NCBI RefSeq assembly: GCF_016495865.1
Contig: NZ_CP054706.1
Span: forward strand, 3,100,001-3,164,000
Length of the DNA: 64,000 bases
Direction: 5' to 3'
DNA from: Salicibibacter cibi
Lineage (GTDB): Bacteria; Bacillota; Bacilli; Bacillales; Marinococcaceae
The notes beneath the pieces are model-generated. The model was not told the origin of the DNA. It did no database searches and saw nothing but the letters and a program-made list of their open reading frames with translations. The translations under genes and the position numbers were made by a program. This document shows positions 46,242-55,690 of the stretch, in pieces. Positions within the stretch are counted from its first letter, which is position 1. Each line of letters begins with the position of its first letter.

Positions 46242-47342
46242 TTATATTTTTGCCGTTGCTCCCACCCCATCTTTAAGCAATTGGGCATCGCGTAAAGTGT
46301 CGATGAAGTGGTTGAACTGTTCAATGTCCATTTGTTGGGCAGAATCCGAAAGGGCTACGGCCGGATCCGGATGAACCTCCGCCATTACAGCATCTGCGCC
46401 AATGGCGAGCGCTGCTTTAGCCGCCGGCAATAATAAATCCCTTCTCCCTGTTGAATGCGTAACATCCGCAAGCACAGGCAAATGTGTTTCCTGTTTTAAA
46501 ATAGGGATGGCTGAAATATCAAGGGTATTACGCGTAGCCGTTTCATAAGTGCGTATGCCCCGTTCACAAAGCATGAGATTCGTATTTCCCCTCGACATCA
46601 CATACTCTGCCGCTTGCATAAATTCAGAAATGGTTGCCGACAATCCTCGCTTCAACAGCACGGGTTTATTTGTAGAGCCTACTTCTTTCAGCAGTTCAAA
46701 GTTTTGCATGTTACGCGCACCGATTTGGATCACATCAAGGTAATCGAGCGCCGTCTCTACATCTCCGGGGGTTACGATTTCGCTGATCACTGCCATGTCA
46801 AAGCGCTCGCCGGCTTTTTTCAAAATCTTTAAGCCTTCCAAACCCAACCCTTGGAAATCATAAGGGGATGACCGAGGCTTATAGGCACCACCGCGCAACA
46901 AGTTCACGCCGCGTTCTTTTAATGCTTCCGCTACCGTGAAGACCTGTTCTTCGCTTTCCACCGAACATGGCCCCGCGATTATGCGTTGGATGCCATCGCC
47001 GATTGGTTCGTTTTTAACCGACACGACCGTATTATCCGGGTGTTTTTTGCGAGAGACGAGCAATGCTTTTTGCTCATCTTCACCCATGAGCTCTAAACTC
47101 GCTTTGAATATTTGTTTAAAAAGATGTTGCAACGTGCTTGTTTTAAACGGTCCTTCATTTTCTGCCGCGATTAAATCGAGCATTTTACGTTCCCGAACAG
47201 GGTCAAAGCGCTTTGTCCCCGACTTGCTTTTTACCCCGCCAATTTTTTGTACGATTTCTGCGCGTTCGTTAATTAACTTTAATATTTCCATGTTTTTATC
47301 ATCCAAAGAAGCGCGCAGTTGCTCCAATTCCTCGTTGCTCAC
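46242..47342 (-). CDS. aroA: Bifunctional chorismate mutase / DAHP synthase AroA
   Basis: First enzyme of aromatic amino acid synthesis, condensing PEP and erythrose 4-phosphate; the fused chorismate mutase domain gives feedback control. Of 366 residues, about 1-90 form the chorismate mutase helix domain ([20 protein letters not shown]), and the rest is the DAHP synthase barrel ([54 protein letters not shown]). Start is a GTG at 47342 after AGGAGTG. As in B. subtilis it lies next to ccpA and ytxJ. Confidence 0.94.
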   Translation of the reverse strand: MSNEELEQLRASLDDKNMEILKLINERAEIVQKIGGVKSKSGTKRFDPVRERKMLDLIAAENEGPFKTSTLQHLFKQIFKASLELMGEDEQKALLVSRKKHPDNTVVSVKNEPIGDGIQRIIAGPCSVESEEQVFTVAEALKERGVNLLRGGAYKPRSSPYDFQGLGLEGLKILKKAGERFDMAVISEIVTPGDVETALDYLDVIQIGARNMQNFELLKEVGSTNKPVLLKRGLSATISEFMQAAEYVMSRGNTNLMLCERGIRTYETATRNTLDISAIPILKQETHLPVLADVTHSTGRRDLLLPAAKAALAIGADAVMAEVHPDPAVALSDSAQQMDIEQFNHFIDTLRDAQLLKDGVGATAKI

Positions 47343-47502
47343 CGAAAATCCACTCCTCTTCGCTTCCCACTGTATGGTTTTAAAAGCCATTATAACTTAT
47401 TATCTGCAGGATGTCACGATGTTTTTCTTTATTTCTTAAACGCTTTTAAGTGTTAAAGTATTATTTCCCTTTAAAACAGCTACCTTTATCACTTCTAATC
47501 TT

Positions 47503-47558
47503 AAAAAACTTGGCTTTTCACCAAGTTTTTATGGCAAAAGCTTTCGCCAACTTATGCA
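47503..47558 (+). repeat. Modular hairpin repeat (modules 1 and 2)
   Basis: AAAAAACTTGGCTTTTCACC then AAGTTTTTATGGCAAAAGCTTTCGCCAACTTATGCA. Module 3 is absent. It lies between aroA and the ytxJ terminator. Confidence 0.65.
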
Positions 47559-47583
47559 AAAAACCCTCGGCGTCGCGAGGGTT
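47557..47583 (-). terminator. Terminator of the ytxGHJ operon
   Basis: On the minus strand AACCCTCG-cgacgc-CGAGGGTT is followed by TTTTT, 8 bases after the ytxJ stop in the restored frame. Confidence 0.75.
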
Positions 47584-47590
47584 ACTGGCT

Positions 47591-47925
47591 TTACAATATC
47601 GTTTTTTCAAGGGTTTGTTCCGTGATGTCACTATGGGATGTGTGCCATTTTGCTTCATTGGCAGTTAGCAGCAACGCTTGCGGTGATTCATGCTTAATCG
47701 CCCAATACGTAGCTACATATTCCGATAAGGGCGGGCTTCTTGAACATTTAAATAATACACCGGCACCTCAGGGTGCTCCGTGGCAAATGCTTTAAATTCA
47801 TCAAAAGCATTGGAACTTATAGGACAAGTTGTACTATTTTTAAATAACAAAATCTCTCTGTTTTCCTCAATAGCATCAAACAATTGTTTTTGTTCGCTGA
47901 TTTTTTTCACACTCTTCCCTCCCAT
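47591..47925 (-). pseudogene. ytxJ: YtxJ, bacillithiol-system thiol protein, frameshifted
   Basis: YtxJ (BrxC-like) is a monothiol glutaredoxin-like protein of the bacillithiol system. The first 70 residues are intact, including the active cysteine in NSTTCPISSNAFDEF. After EARP the frame runs to a stop at 47713. Adding one C to the CCC run near 47731 restores LSEYVATYWAIKHESPQALL and LEKTIL, ending at 47591 with 111 codons, the family length. So one base has been lost, either truly or in sequencing. It is last in ytxG-ytxH-ytxJ. Confidence 0.8.
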
Positions 47926-47939
47926 AAAGATGAATGAGT

Positions 47940-48377
47940 TTACGAACGGTCCCCGTCTTCTTTTTTCAAGTCTTCAGCCTCTTTTTTCACCGAGTCTCCA
48001 ATGTTTTCTCCTGCAGATTCCACCTCATTGGACAGGTCATCTGCGAGCTCTTCCGCCGATTTTTGCGCATCATTGATATCACTTTTAATTTGTCCGGCAG
48101 CATCTTTAATACGGCCAACGACTTGGTTTGATTGGTCCGAGACGGTTTTGGCCACATTTTGCGTTTTGTCAATCGCGGAACTTGCAAAATCACTGCCTTT
48201 TTCATAGGCAGTATTCGTGATTTCATACGTTTTATCTTTCGCGGTTACGGCCCCTTCGCTGATGTCTCCTCTTAGTTCCTTCCCGGATTTTGGCGCAAGC
48301 AGCAGTGCTGTCGTTGCTCCTACAATTCCTCCGATAAATGTTCCTATTAATAAATCTTTCGTATTCATGTCTCCCAT
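47940..48377 (-). CDS. ytxH: YtxH-family stress/envelope protein
   Basis: A 145-residue YtxH-domain protein. The N-terminal segment DLLIGTFIGGIVGATTALLLAPKSGKELR is the hallmark glycine-rich membrane anchor. The rest is a charged amphipathic helix rich in DKT/SAI repeats, as in LEA-like proteins. AGGAGG precedes the ATG at 48377. In B. subtilis ytxGHJ is under SigB and SigH; no such promoter was identified here. Its molecular role is unknown. Confidence 0.88.
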   Translation of the reverse strand: MGDMNTKDLLIGTFIGGIVGATTALLLAPKSGKELRGDISEGAVTAKDKTYEITNTAYEKGSDFASSAIDKTQNVAKTVSDQSNQVVGRIKDAAGQIKSDINDAQKSAEELADDLSNEVESAGENIGDSVKKEAEDLKKEDGDRS

Positions 48378-48402
48378 TTTAATTCCTCCTGTAAGTAATC
48401 AT

Positions 48403-48828
48403 TTAAGAGTTGTTCTCTTTGTTTCTGCGGTTTTTCCACTTGTCGTAGAGGTCAATGCATGCACTCCCCCATTGAACCACTTGCGCTACCTGTTCTGCAT
48501 TACGATCCGTTTCTTGTGAGACGGTTCGTGACATATGTTGAATGGACTCTGAAACTTGCTCGGTTGTTTTGCCAAGATCTTCAGCCGTTGCAAACAACCC
48601 CTCCAATGATTCTGATTTCGATTCAAAATCTTCCGCCAGACGGTTTGTCGTTTTGACGAGATCTTCAGTCTCAGACGTAATCCCTTGCAGTTGTTTTTCT
48701 ACAGCGTCAGCTGTATTACCCAACTGTTTCACCACCCCCTGTGCCGACTTAAGTGTTTGTATAATATAAATAATAAGGACTACGATCGCAACGGCAACAA
48801 CCGCAACACTTATATACACAATCGTCAT
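48403..48828 (-). CDS. ytxG: YtxG, DUF948 protein
   Basis: A 141-residue DUF948 protein: one N-terminal transmembrane helix (YISVAVVAVAIVVLIIYIIQ) followed by a long coiled-coil with the LKSAQGVVKQLGNTADAVEK and ETEDLVKTTNRLAEDFE pattern, similar to chemoreceptor-like helices. Start at the ATG 48828, 11-12 bases after AGGAGG; a GTG at 48840 sits inside that site. First gene of ytxGHJ. Function unknown. Confidence 0.87.
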   Translation of the reverse strand: MTIVYISVAVVAVAIVVLIIYIIQTLKSAQGVVKQLGNTADAVEKQLQGITSETEDLVKTTNRLAEDFESKSESLEGLFATAEDLGKTTEQVSESIQHMSRTVSQETDRNAEQVAQVVQWGSACIDLYDKWKNRRNKENNS

Positions 48829-48949
48829 GCAAGCATTCACCTCCTCCTAAGTTGTTCCTACCTTTCCCTTGAACGAGTGATTTCAAACGCCTTGTCCAAT
48901 TATATGGAGTGACAGATCCTCCTGTCACACCCCCCTCGTGAAAAAAAGA

Positions 48950-50257
48950 TCATGCTTTGGATGAAGAAAATTCTTCGTATGCGCTTTGGTACTTTTGAAT
49001 ATCGCCTGCTCCCATAAACAGTAACACACTATCATTATGGTTTGCGAGCATATCGACATCGGTCATTTGCATTAATTGAGCCTCGGGAATTAAGTTCAAT
49101 AAATCTTCAATCGTCGTTTGCCCTCGCTCTTCTCTCGTAGAGCCGAAAATATCGCACAAATAGACAACATCGGCCAGTCTCAACACATCCGCAAATTCCT
49201 GAATAAATGTAACGGTTCTCGTAAATGTGTGCGGCTGAAATACAGCTACGATTTCACGATCCGGAAATTTCGATCTGGCTGCTTCAATGGTCGCTTTAAT
49301 CTCCGTCGGGTGATGTGCATAATCATCGATAAGCAACTGTGAACCCCATTTTTTCTCGGTGAAGCGCCTTTTTACCCCGGGGAAGTCCGCCAAACGTTTT
49401 TTCATTGTTTCAGTCGGCATCTCTTCGTAATGACAGAGCGCGATGACCGCGAGCGCATTTAAGACGTTATGGTCGCCATGGCCGGGAATCGTGAACGTTT
49501 CGAAATAATCCCCTCTGATCATCACATCAAAATTCGTGCCGCCTTCCTCGCTTTGAATATTCTTTGCCGTGAAATCATGGTTGCCATCGATGCCGTAATA
49601 AACGATGGGTACCGGGGCATTGAGGGTTTGTAAATACTCATCATCTCCACAGGCAATGATGGCTTTGTTTACTTGAGCGGCCATCTCATCAAAAGCATCG
49701 ACGACATCATTAATGTCTTGAAAGTAATCGGGGTGATCATAATCAATGTTTGTTATGATCGCGTAATCCGGGCGATAGTTAAGAAAATGCCGTCGGTATT
49801 CACATGCTTCAAAAACGAAAAATGAACTGTTTTTCTCACCTTTTCCAGTGCCATCACCGATCAGATAGGACGTCGGTCGGTAAGAACCAAGCACATGGGA
49901 AAGCAAGCCCGTCGTTGATGTTTTCCCATGCGTTCCGGTAACGGCAATGGAAGTGAACCGAGAGGCCAACTCACCCAAAAAAGTCGGATAAGCTTTAACG
50001 GATAGACCTTGTGTATTTGCTTCCGCGATTTCTTCATTATCGTCATTGTAAGCCGCCGAAGCTACGATGGTATGTTCACGGTTTACATTTTGCTTGTGGA
50101 ACGCGTATATCGGAATGCCTCGCTTTTCTAAAGGGTTTTGTGTGAAGAAAAATTTATCTACATCGGATCCTTGCACGGTCTCATCCATATCATGAAGAAC
50201 TTGAGCCAACGCACTCATTCCCGATCCTTTTATGCCAATCAAGTGGTAACTAGTCAT
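48950..50257 (-). CDS. murC: UDP-N-acetylmuramate-L-alanine ligase
   Basis: MurC adds L-alanine to UDP-MurNAc, the first peptide step of peptidoglycan synthesis. The 435-residue ligase has an N-terminal Rossmann motif ([18 protein letters not shown]), the ATP P-loop [19 protein letters not shown], a central ligase region INYDHPDYF-like ([12 protein letters not shown]), and the C-terminal [23 protein letters not shown] precedes the ATG at 50257. A hairpin GTGACAG-atcct-CTGTCAC lies beyond its stop at 48908. Confidence 0.95.
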   Translation of the reverse strand: MTSYHLIGIKGSGMSALAQVLHDMDETVQGSDVDKFFFTQNPLEKRGIPIYAFHKQNVNREHTIVASAAYNDDNEEIAEANTQGLSVKAYPTFLGELASRFTSIAVTGTHGKTSTTGLLSHVLGSYRPTSYLIGDGTGKGEKNSSFFVFEACEYRRHFLNYRPDYAIITNIDYDHPDYFQDINDVVDAFDEMAAQVNKAIIACGDDEYLQTLNAPVPIVYYGIDGNHDFTAKNIQSEEGGTNFDVMIRGDYFETFTIPGHGDHNVLNALAVIALCHYEEMPTETMKKRLADFPGVKRRFTEKKWGSQLLIDDYAHHPTEIKATIEAARSKFPDREIVAVFQPHTFTRTVTFIQEFADVLRLADVVYLCDIFGSTREERGQTTIEDLLNLIPEAQLMQMTDVDMLANHNDSVLLFMGAGDIQKYQSAYEEFSSSKA

Positions 50258-50329
50258 ACCCGGGGACCTCCAAATCTGAATTGCCCTTCACAAGCTTGTT
50301 TCCGGGGCAACTGCCATGTATCTATTTAA

Positions 50330-50613
50330 GTGATTGCTGAACAACTTGCAGCTATCAGCTGAAGCCGGGATGCCGCTTCCATGGCTTCGCTTTCCGCGGA
50401 CGAACGGTCAAGCCTCCTCGCGCAAAACCGGCGCTGCGGGGGCTTGACGCGTCCGTTTTTCCGCTGGAGGCTCGCCATTGCAGCACCGTCCCTCCGTACG
50501 TTGCCAGAAGCGCAAGGGTTTTTTGTTTATAGATGGATTTCCTTGCATCCAGCTTTGACAACAGCAACGGAAAATGCTTATGTGCCAGTCTTTTTCCGTT
50601 ATTCAGCAACCCC
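50330..50613 (-). mobile_element. Miniature inverted-repeat element, full copy in minus orientation (copy G)
   Basis: A 284-bp copy in reverse: GTGATTGCTGAACAACTTGC at the left and GTTATTCAGCAACCCC at the right. A perfect 7-bp target duplication TATTTAA flanks it (50323-50329, 50614-50620). It lies between pncB and murC, just upstream of the murC start region. Confidence 0.9.
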
Positions 50614-50620
50614 TATTTAA

Positions 50621-50960
50621 CTGCACGTTTTTTTATCCAGGTGCTAACGCCGACGTTGCCACTGGAGGTGGCGAACTTAAGCCAGCGTCCCTTAAAATCC
50701 TCAGAGGAAAAGCCCCTCTGATGGAAGCTTCACTTTATTATACCAAAAACGATAGAGAGAACAAAGTGTATCAACACCCACGTCTAGAACGTTTTGTTCC
50801 TTTCCCTTCATGCAGTTCAATGTTCTTACTCATTCTCCCGTTTCCCCAAGGGGTGTAACCTTTCCATTCACATGCTTACGCTATGGTATGCGAAAAACCA
50901 AAAATAGAGATTGTCTTACAATGATTCATTTATCCCGGTGGCAAGCGCTAAGCTTGCCGC
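50621..50960. other. Intergenic region between mobile element G and pncB
   Basis: About 340 bases with a small stem CCACCTCCAGTGG and a stem CAGAGG-aaaagccc-CTCTG near 50700. A third stem, GGCAAGC-gctaa-GCTTGCC (50940-50958), follows the pncB stop on the minus strand and may be its terminator. No coding region is recognisable. Confidence 0.45.
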
Positions 50961-52064
50961 TCACGAATAATCGATCCGCTCCAATTTGGGATTTTCCCGA
51001 AGTTTTCGGCCCGCCTTCGCTTCATGATGGCCATTCAAAATCACATTATCTCCCGTAAAGCCAATTGTCTTCTCCAATAGACTGCTACCAACGCCGTATG
51101 AATCCACAGGCACATTTTCATCTTCATACGCCTGGATTCTTTCGGCGGTGAAGCCACCGCTAACGGTAATTTTGACATCATGAAAACCTTCCGCATCCAG
51201 AGCTTTCCGCAACGCAAAGATTAAAGGCGCGTTCACTCCGGTTGGATCAAAGTCTCCCATCTCATGCGAATTTCTAAAAAAGTATTGGTCAACCATACTG
51301 CCTGATGTATCCACCCGCACAGAATCAAGCATGTCTGTGAATTCACGGGCAACTCGCAATGAATCCATGATCACATCATTGTTATAATCCACAAGCGCCA
51401 TTAAACGATCATTGGGATACATATCCCGATACGCATAGCTGGCAGCCACAAGGTCGCCATGGAACATTTGAATGAGGGCGTGGGGCATCGTCCCCATCCC
51501 TTCCCTCCCCCACCATTCATTCATGGCATGGGTGGATTGGGCTTGCGATCCCCCAATAAACGCTGCGTACCCATCGCCGGCCTGTTGGGTGAAATGATCA
51601 TCGCGATCCCCCATAAAAATAACCGGCTTTTGCTTACCTGAACTACGGGCCGCCTTGACGACTTCATACACATTGGTAGCAACGGAAGTACGGCGCGCAA
51701 AAATACCATCAATGACCCCTTCTAAATAGCCAAAATGTTGATAGGGCCCCGTAATCGTCAGTACCGTTTCATAAGGTTCGATTTTGTCGCCGTCTTGCAA
51801 TGAGCGAATCTCCAATTCTTCCGGATGATCGGCAAACGTCTGCACGAGCGCGATTACCTCATCTGTCCCACATAATACAGCATGCTTCTTTTGAAAAAAT
51901 TGCATGGTCACAATATCGTCGGGTTTATGTTTCTTTATAATTTCTTTCGTTTTTAAAAAATAAACGGCAGAAAACCAACCTTCGCCGACACGTCTATCAA
52001 ATTTAAATGTGTTGTTTGTGAGGCGTTTCAACTTCCCTTGTAATTTTAAATCGATTTCTTTCAT
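50961..52064 (-). CDS. pncB: Nicotinate phosphoribosyltransferase
   Basis: This enzyme makes nicotinate mononucleotide from nicotinate and PRPP in NAD salvage. The 367-residue short-form protein has VMQFFQKKHAVLCG, GYLEGVIDGIFARRTSVATN, GSQAQSTHAMNEWWGREG, VRVDTSGSMVDQY and VSGGFTAERIQAYED, then a YGVGSSLL end. GAGGAG precedes the ATG at 52064. It is inserted between murC and sftA, which are closer in B. subtilis. Confidence 0.88.
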   Translation of the reverse strand: MKEIDLKLQGKLKRLTNNTFKFDRRVGEGWFSAVYFLKTKEIIKKHKPDDIVTMQFFQKKHAVLCGTDEVIALVQTFADHPEELEIRSLQDGDKIEPYETVLTITGPYQHFGYLEGVIDGIFARRTSVATNVYEVVKAARSSGKQKPVIFMGDRDDHFTQQAGDGYAAFIGGSQAQSTHAMNEWWGREGMGTMPHALIQMFHGDLVAASYAYRDMYPNDRLMALVDYNNDVIMDSLRVAREFTDMLDSVRVDTSGSMVDQYFFRNSHEMGDFDPTGVNAPLIFALRKALDAEGFHDVKITVSGGFTAERIQAYEDENVPVDSYGVGSSLLEKTIGFTGDNVILNGHHEAKAGRKLRENPKLERIDYS

Positions 52065-52135
52065 GTCCGGCTCCTCGCACATTTATCTTATTACAGTTAT
52101 CTTATTAGATCGTGCGCTTTTTCACAAGTGAAGCG

Positions 52136-54364
52136 TCAATGATCATTTTTTAATAGATCGGCAAGTTGCTCGTCATCCACGAGTACGTCACGAGGTTTCG
52201 TTCCGGCCGCTGCGGAAACAATGCCTTTTGTCTCCATCATGTCCATCAGACGGGCAGCGCGGTTATAGCCAATGTGAAATTGCCGCTGAATAAGCGATGT
52301 AGACGCGCTCCCCTGCTGGATAACGAAATGCGAAGCATCTTCCAATAAATCATCATCGTCAGAACGTGATTCATGCTTCACAACATCATTTTTTGTAAAC
52401 AAATACGCTGGCGTTCGTTGCTGACGCAAATAAGCTGCGACTTCATCGATTTCTTGATCCGACACAAACGTGCCTTGCAAGCGGACAAGCTTCGAAGCTC
52501 CATTTTCGCTTAACAGCATATCCCCTTTTCCGATTAAACGCTCTGCTCCTCCCGTGTCCAATATCGTCCTGGAGTCTACCGCAGAGGAAACCGCAAAAGC
52601 AATGCGCGTCGGAATATTGGCTTTGATTAAACCAGTAATGACGTCTACGGATGGGCGCTGTGTAGCCACGAGTAGGTGAATCCCACAAGCTCTTGCTTTT
52701 TGGGCAATGCGGCTGATCGACGTCTCTACATCTTGGGGTGCGACCATCATAAGATCAGCCAACTCGTCAATAACGATCACGAGATAAGAAAGCTTCTCAT
52801 CTGCTTTTTGATTATACCCTTTAATGTCCCTAACTCCTGCCTCCGCGAATAGTTGGTAACGTCTCTCCATTTCCGCTACGCTCCATTTCAACGTCATCGT
52901 TGCTTCTTTCGGATCAGTAACGACCGGTGCGGCAAGATGCGGAATATCTTTGTAAAAGGCAAGCTCAACGACTTTTGGATCGATAAGCAACAGCTTTACT
53001 TCTTCAGGGTCTGCCTTGTATAACAAGCTGATGAGAATCGAGTTAATGCAGACACTTTTCCCTGAACCTGTAGCGCCCGCGATCAATCCATGAGGCATGC
53101 TGTTCAGATCCATTATAATGGGACGACCGGTGATATCAAGCCCCAATGCGACTGCAAGCGGGCTTTTATGACTTCGAAACGCTTCTTTTTCGAATAACTC
53201 GCGTAAAGCGACCGGTTCGCGATTTTCCTTAGGGACCTCAATTCCGATGGCGTTTTTTCCGGGTATCGGCGCTTCCATCCGCAAGTCCGTAGCCGCCATC
53301 GCCAATTTTAAATCGTCACTGAGATTCGTTACTTTGCTTACTTTCACACCCGGAGCCGGCTGTACTTCAAAGCGAACAATCGAAGGGCCTTCCGTAACAT
53401 TAGTTACTGCCGCCTTCACCTGAAATTGGTGTAAGGTTGCTTCCAGTTGCTCTCGTTGTCCCTGTAGCTTCATTTCATCCACACCGGATGCCTGCTTTGG
53501 CGGTGTTAATAGCGTGAGTGGAGGCGAGTCATAGCCTTGATTGGTAACTGCCGGTTTTGCGGGAGGATTGCTTTCTTTTTTCTCTCCTTTCCTTTTCTCA
53601 TAATGATAACGGTCCACCGGTGTCATAATGACATTGCTGACATCTCCCGACGGTTTCGTCGTTTTTCGGTTTGTCGTTTTCGTTTGCTTAGCCGAACGGT
53701 TTGGCACTTCTTGTTTGCGCCGTTCTTTGGACGGTTCGGAAACATCGTTTGAAATGCTCGGGCTAGGCGTTGGGGATTTGTCTGACCGTTGTTTCGACCG
53801 TTCGGATACTCCCCGCAAGTTCAAGTCATGTTCAACCGACGGGAAATGTTTAGCTGTTTCCTTCTCCTTTTTATCGTCGTCGATCCTTGAATCATCATTC
53901 TCTGACGGCTGAGGGCTTGCCTGTTCTGTCGCCGTAATTTCCGCTTCTCCCGTTACTGTCTCCTGTTTTGGCAAAGCGTCTCGCATTTTTGGCTGCTTTT
54001 GATAGCCGTGCACGGGAGAGGGAATGTGCGTCAATGCAAAATTCGTATTTGTGAAGTATTCTTTCTTTTTATCCTTTTGGTCCGGTTCCGAAGTGTTGTT
54101 TCTCGGCTTAGCACTCACGGTTTCCCGCGGCTTATGAGATTGACGGCGTGCGGGCGGCTCTTCTACATCTATTGGAAATCGAAAATTCCCTCCTTTTGGA
54201 TATCTATGTACGACCTTAGCGCCTGGCGCCCGTCCAGCACTTACCGTGTGCCGTTGTTGTTTCTTTTTTCTATATTGAACCTGTTCTTCTCGGTCATCAT
54301 CTGATTGCTCGCCGAAAAAGTAACGGTTGAGCTTTTCGAGGATATTGCTCCACTTGCTGGACAT
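52136..54364 (-). CDS. sftA: FtsK/SpoIIIE-type DNA translocase SftA
   Basis: SftA is a soluble FtsK-like motor that clears chromosomal DNA from the division septum. The 742-residue protein has no transmembrane helices. Residues 1 to about 290 are low-complexity and highly charged (linker), and the motor follows: Walker A GATGSGKSVCINS, Walker B LVIVIDELADLMM and the ATQRPSVDVITG motif. A C-terminal winged gamma domain ends the chain (FHIGYNRAARLMDMMETKGI). Start taken at the ATG 54364. Next to murC as in B. subtilis; ytpR is absent here. Confidence 0.92.
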   Translation of the reverse strand: MSSKWSNILEKLNRYFFGEQSDDDREEQVQYRKKKQQRHTVSAGRAPGAKVVHRYPKGGNFRFPIDVEEPPARRQSHKPRETVSAKPRNNTSEPDQKDKKKEYFTNTNFALTHIPSPVHGYQKQPKMRDALPKQETVTGEAEITATEQASPQPSENDDSRIDDDKKEKETAKHFPSVEHDLNLRGVSERSKQRSDKSPTPSPSISNDVSEPSKERRKQEVPNRSAKQTKTTNRKTTKPSGDVSNVIMTPVDRYHYEKRKGEKKESNPPAKPAVTNQGYDSPPLTLLTPPKQASGVDEMKLQGQREQLEATLHQFQVKAAVTNVTEGPSIVRFEVQPAPGVKVSKVTNLSDDLKLAMAATDLRMEAPIPGKNAIGIEVPKENREPVALRELFEKEAFRSHKSPLAVALGLDITGRPIIMDLNSMPHGLIAGATGSGKSVCINSILISLLYKADPEEVKLLLIDPKVVELAFYKDIPHLAAPVVTDPKEATMTLKWSVAEMERRYQLFAEAGVRDIKGYNQKADEKLSYLVIVIDELADLMMVAPQDVETSISRIAQKARACGIHLLVATQRPSVDVITGLIKANIPTRIAFAVSSAVDSRTILDTGGAERLIGKGDMLLSENGASKLVRLQGTFVSDQEIDEVAAYLRQQRTPAYLFTKNDVVKHESRSDDDDLLEDASHFVIQQGSASTSLIQRQFHIGYNRAARLMDMMETKGIVSAAAGTKPRDVLVDDEQLADLLKNDH

Positions 54365-54512
54365 CAGCAATCACCCATTCCATTTTTTTGGACCTTGCCT
54401 TTCCATTGTACAGAAGCTTGCAACAAACACCAAGGTTGCGCAAGAAATTCTTTATTCAAGAAAAAAACCACAGGAATCTATCCCATGGCTTTTGTCTTGA
54501 ATGTAGTTGCTT

Positions 54513-55307
54513 TTATTCTTTTGGTTTTTTTCGTGCCAAGATAAATATCGGTTCAATCTTTCCTTCCTCATAAATGAATGGGAGTGCCGTGATTGGCATT
54601 CGTCCTTCGCCGAAAAATTTAAACGTCATTTGTGCGAGCACATCGTATCCTTGTTCATTTTGAATATCGGCGAGAATAAAAACATCCTGATGAGGAACGG
54701 CAAGGGCTAGTTCTCCGTTAATACTCTCGGCCATCTCTTTCACCCAAGCGTCATTTAATATCCTGCTTGCATCATATCCGTCATTCGTATTCACGAAATA
54801 AAAGCGATTCCCGGCAACATCATCCGCCCTGGTCGGAATGGAAAGAGAGCGAATGTTAAAACGGGCCGCTTCTTTCATTTTTTGCTCACTCATGCCCTCA
54901 CGGTCCAACATTTTCCGGTCGATCAACGCATACGTCTTCCCTTGGTCCAGGGCATAATAAATTCGTGTCTCAGCAGTATGGGCTTCCACAATTAATTCCT
55001 TTCCATCTTCCGTCTCGGTAGGAAAAGATGTGGAGCGAATCACCGGGTAGATCATTTGCTCGCTGCCTGACAATGATTTTTGTTTTTTCATGGCTGCAAA
55101 TGTTTCTTGAATGTAAGCGGCCGTTTCTTGAAATCCTTCCTCCCCTTTATTTTCAAATTTCGTTTCCAAACGAGGGAGGTCAAGCGTCAATCCTGTTCCA
55201 AATTCTTCATGCTCGATGCGCACTTGTCGGGATTCTTCGTCCACATCTATTTTGTGCTCTGAAAACTCCTGTTCGATGCGTTGCAACACTTTGGATTTTT
55301 TTTCCAT
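54513..55307 (-). CDS. ytpQ: DUF1444 protein YtpQ
   Basis: A 264-residue conserved Firmicutes protein of unknown function, with no signal peptide or membrane segment. The sequence MIYPVIRSTSFPTETEDGKE, KTYALIDRKMLDREGMSEQK, FNIRSLSIPTRADDVAGNRF and MPITALPFIYEEGKIEPIFI are characteristic of DUF1444. AAGGAG precedes the ATG at 55307. It is one gene after the thioredoxin-like ytpP, with 34 bases between them, so they form one transcription unit. Confidence 0.88.
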   Translation of the reverse strand: MEKKSKVLQRIEQEFSEHKIDVDEESRQVRIEHEEFGTGLTLDLPRLETKFENKGEEGFQETAAYIQETFAAMKKQKSLSGSEQMIYPVIRSTSFPTETEDGKELIVEAHTAETRIYYALDQGKTYALIDRKMLDREGMSEQKMKEAARFNIRSLSIPTRADDVAGNRFYFVNTNDGYDASRILNDAWVKEMAESINGELALAVPHQDVFILADIQNEQGYDVLAQMTFKFFGEGRMPITALPFIYEEGKIEPIFILARKKPKE

Positions 55308-55341
55308 CGGTTATGTCTCCTTACACATTCGTTTTTCACGT

Positions 55342-55665
55342 TTACCCTCGGGACAAATAGCGATCAAGAAAAGCTGTAACTTCTTCCTCGCTTTTCCGGT
55401 TTTTATCCGCAAAACGATCGATTTCTTTTCCGTTTTTAAAACCTACGAAGCTCGGAATTCCGAAAATATCATAATCCTGGCATACATCCAACAGTTGTTC
55501 CCGATCTGCATGGACAAATTCCACTTCCGGATAATCCGCTTCAATACTCGGGAGAGCCGGTTCAATCACGCGGCAATCGGGACACCAGTCGGCACTAAAC
55601 ATGACGACGACCCTTTCGCTCTGTATTGCTTCTTTAAACGCTTCTTTCGTTTCTACATTTTCCAT
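55342..55665 (-). CDS. ytpP: Thioredoxin-like protein YtpP
   Basis: A 107-residue thioredoxin fold with active site WCPDC in MFSADWCPDCRVIEP. The cis-proline is in GIPSFVGFKNG. The C-x-x-C (CPDC) differs from classic CGPC, so its redox partner may be special; in B. subtilis it is linked to bacillithiol/thiol stress by inference only. AAAGGAGG precedes the ATG at 55665. Cytoplasmic. Confidence 0.9.
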   Translation of the reverse strand: MENVETKEAFKEAIQSERVVVMFSADWCPDCRVIEPALPSIEADYPEVEFVHADREQLLDVCQDYDIFGIPSFVGFKNGKEIDRFADKNRKSEEEVTAFLDRYLSRG

Positions 55666-55690
55666 TGTGACACGTCCTCCTTTTTATTCT

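Noticed and set aside
3478..50613. CRISPR array suggested by many repeats
   Set aside because: Copies are scattered over 47 kb, about 280 bp long and with target duplications; there are no short regular spacers and no cas genes.
50621..50960. Possible IS605-type right end or guide RNA after mobile element G
   Set aside because: Small stems are present but the TGTCAA border and hairpin seen at 17435 are absent, and no tnpB piece lies nearby.
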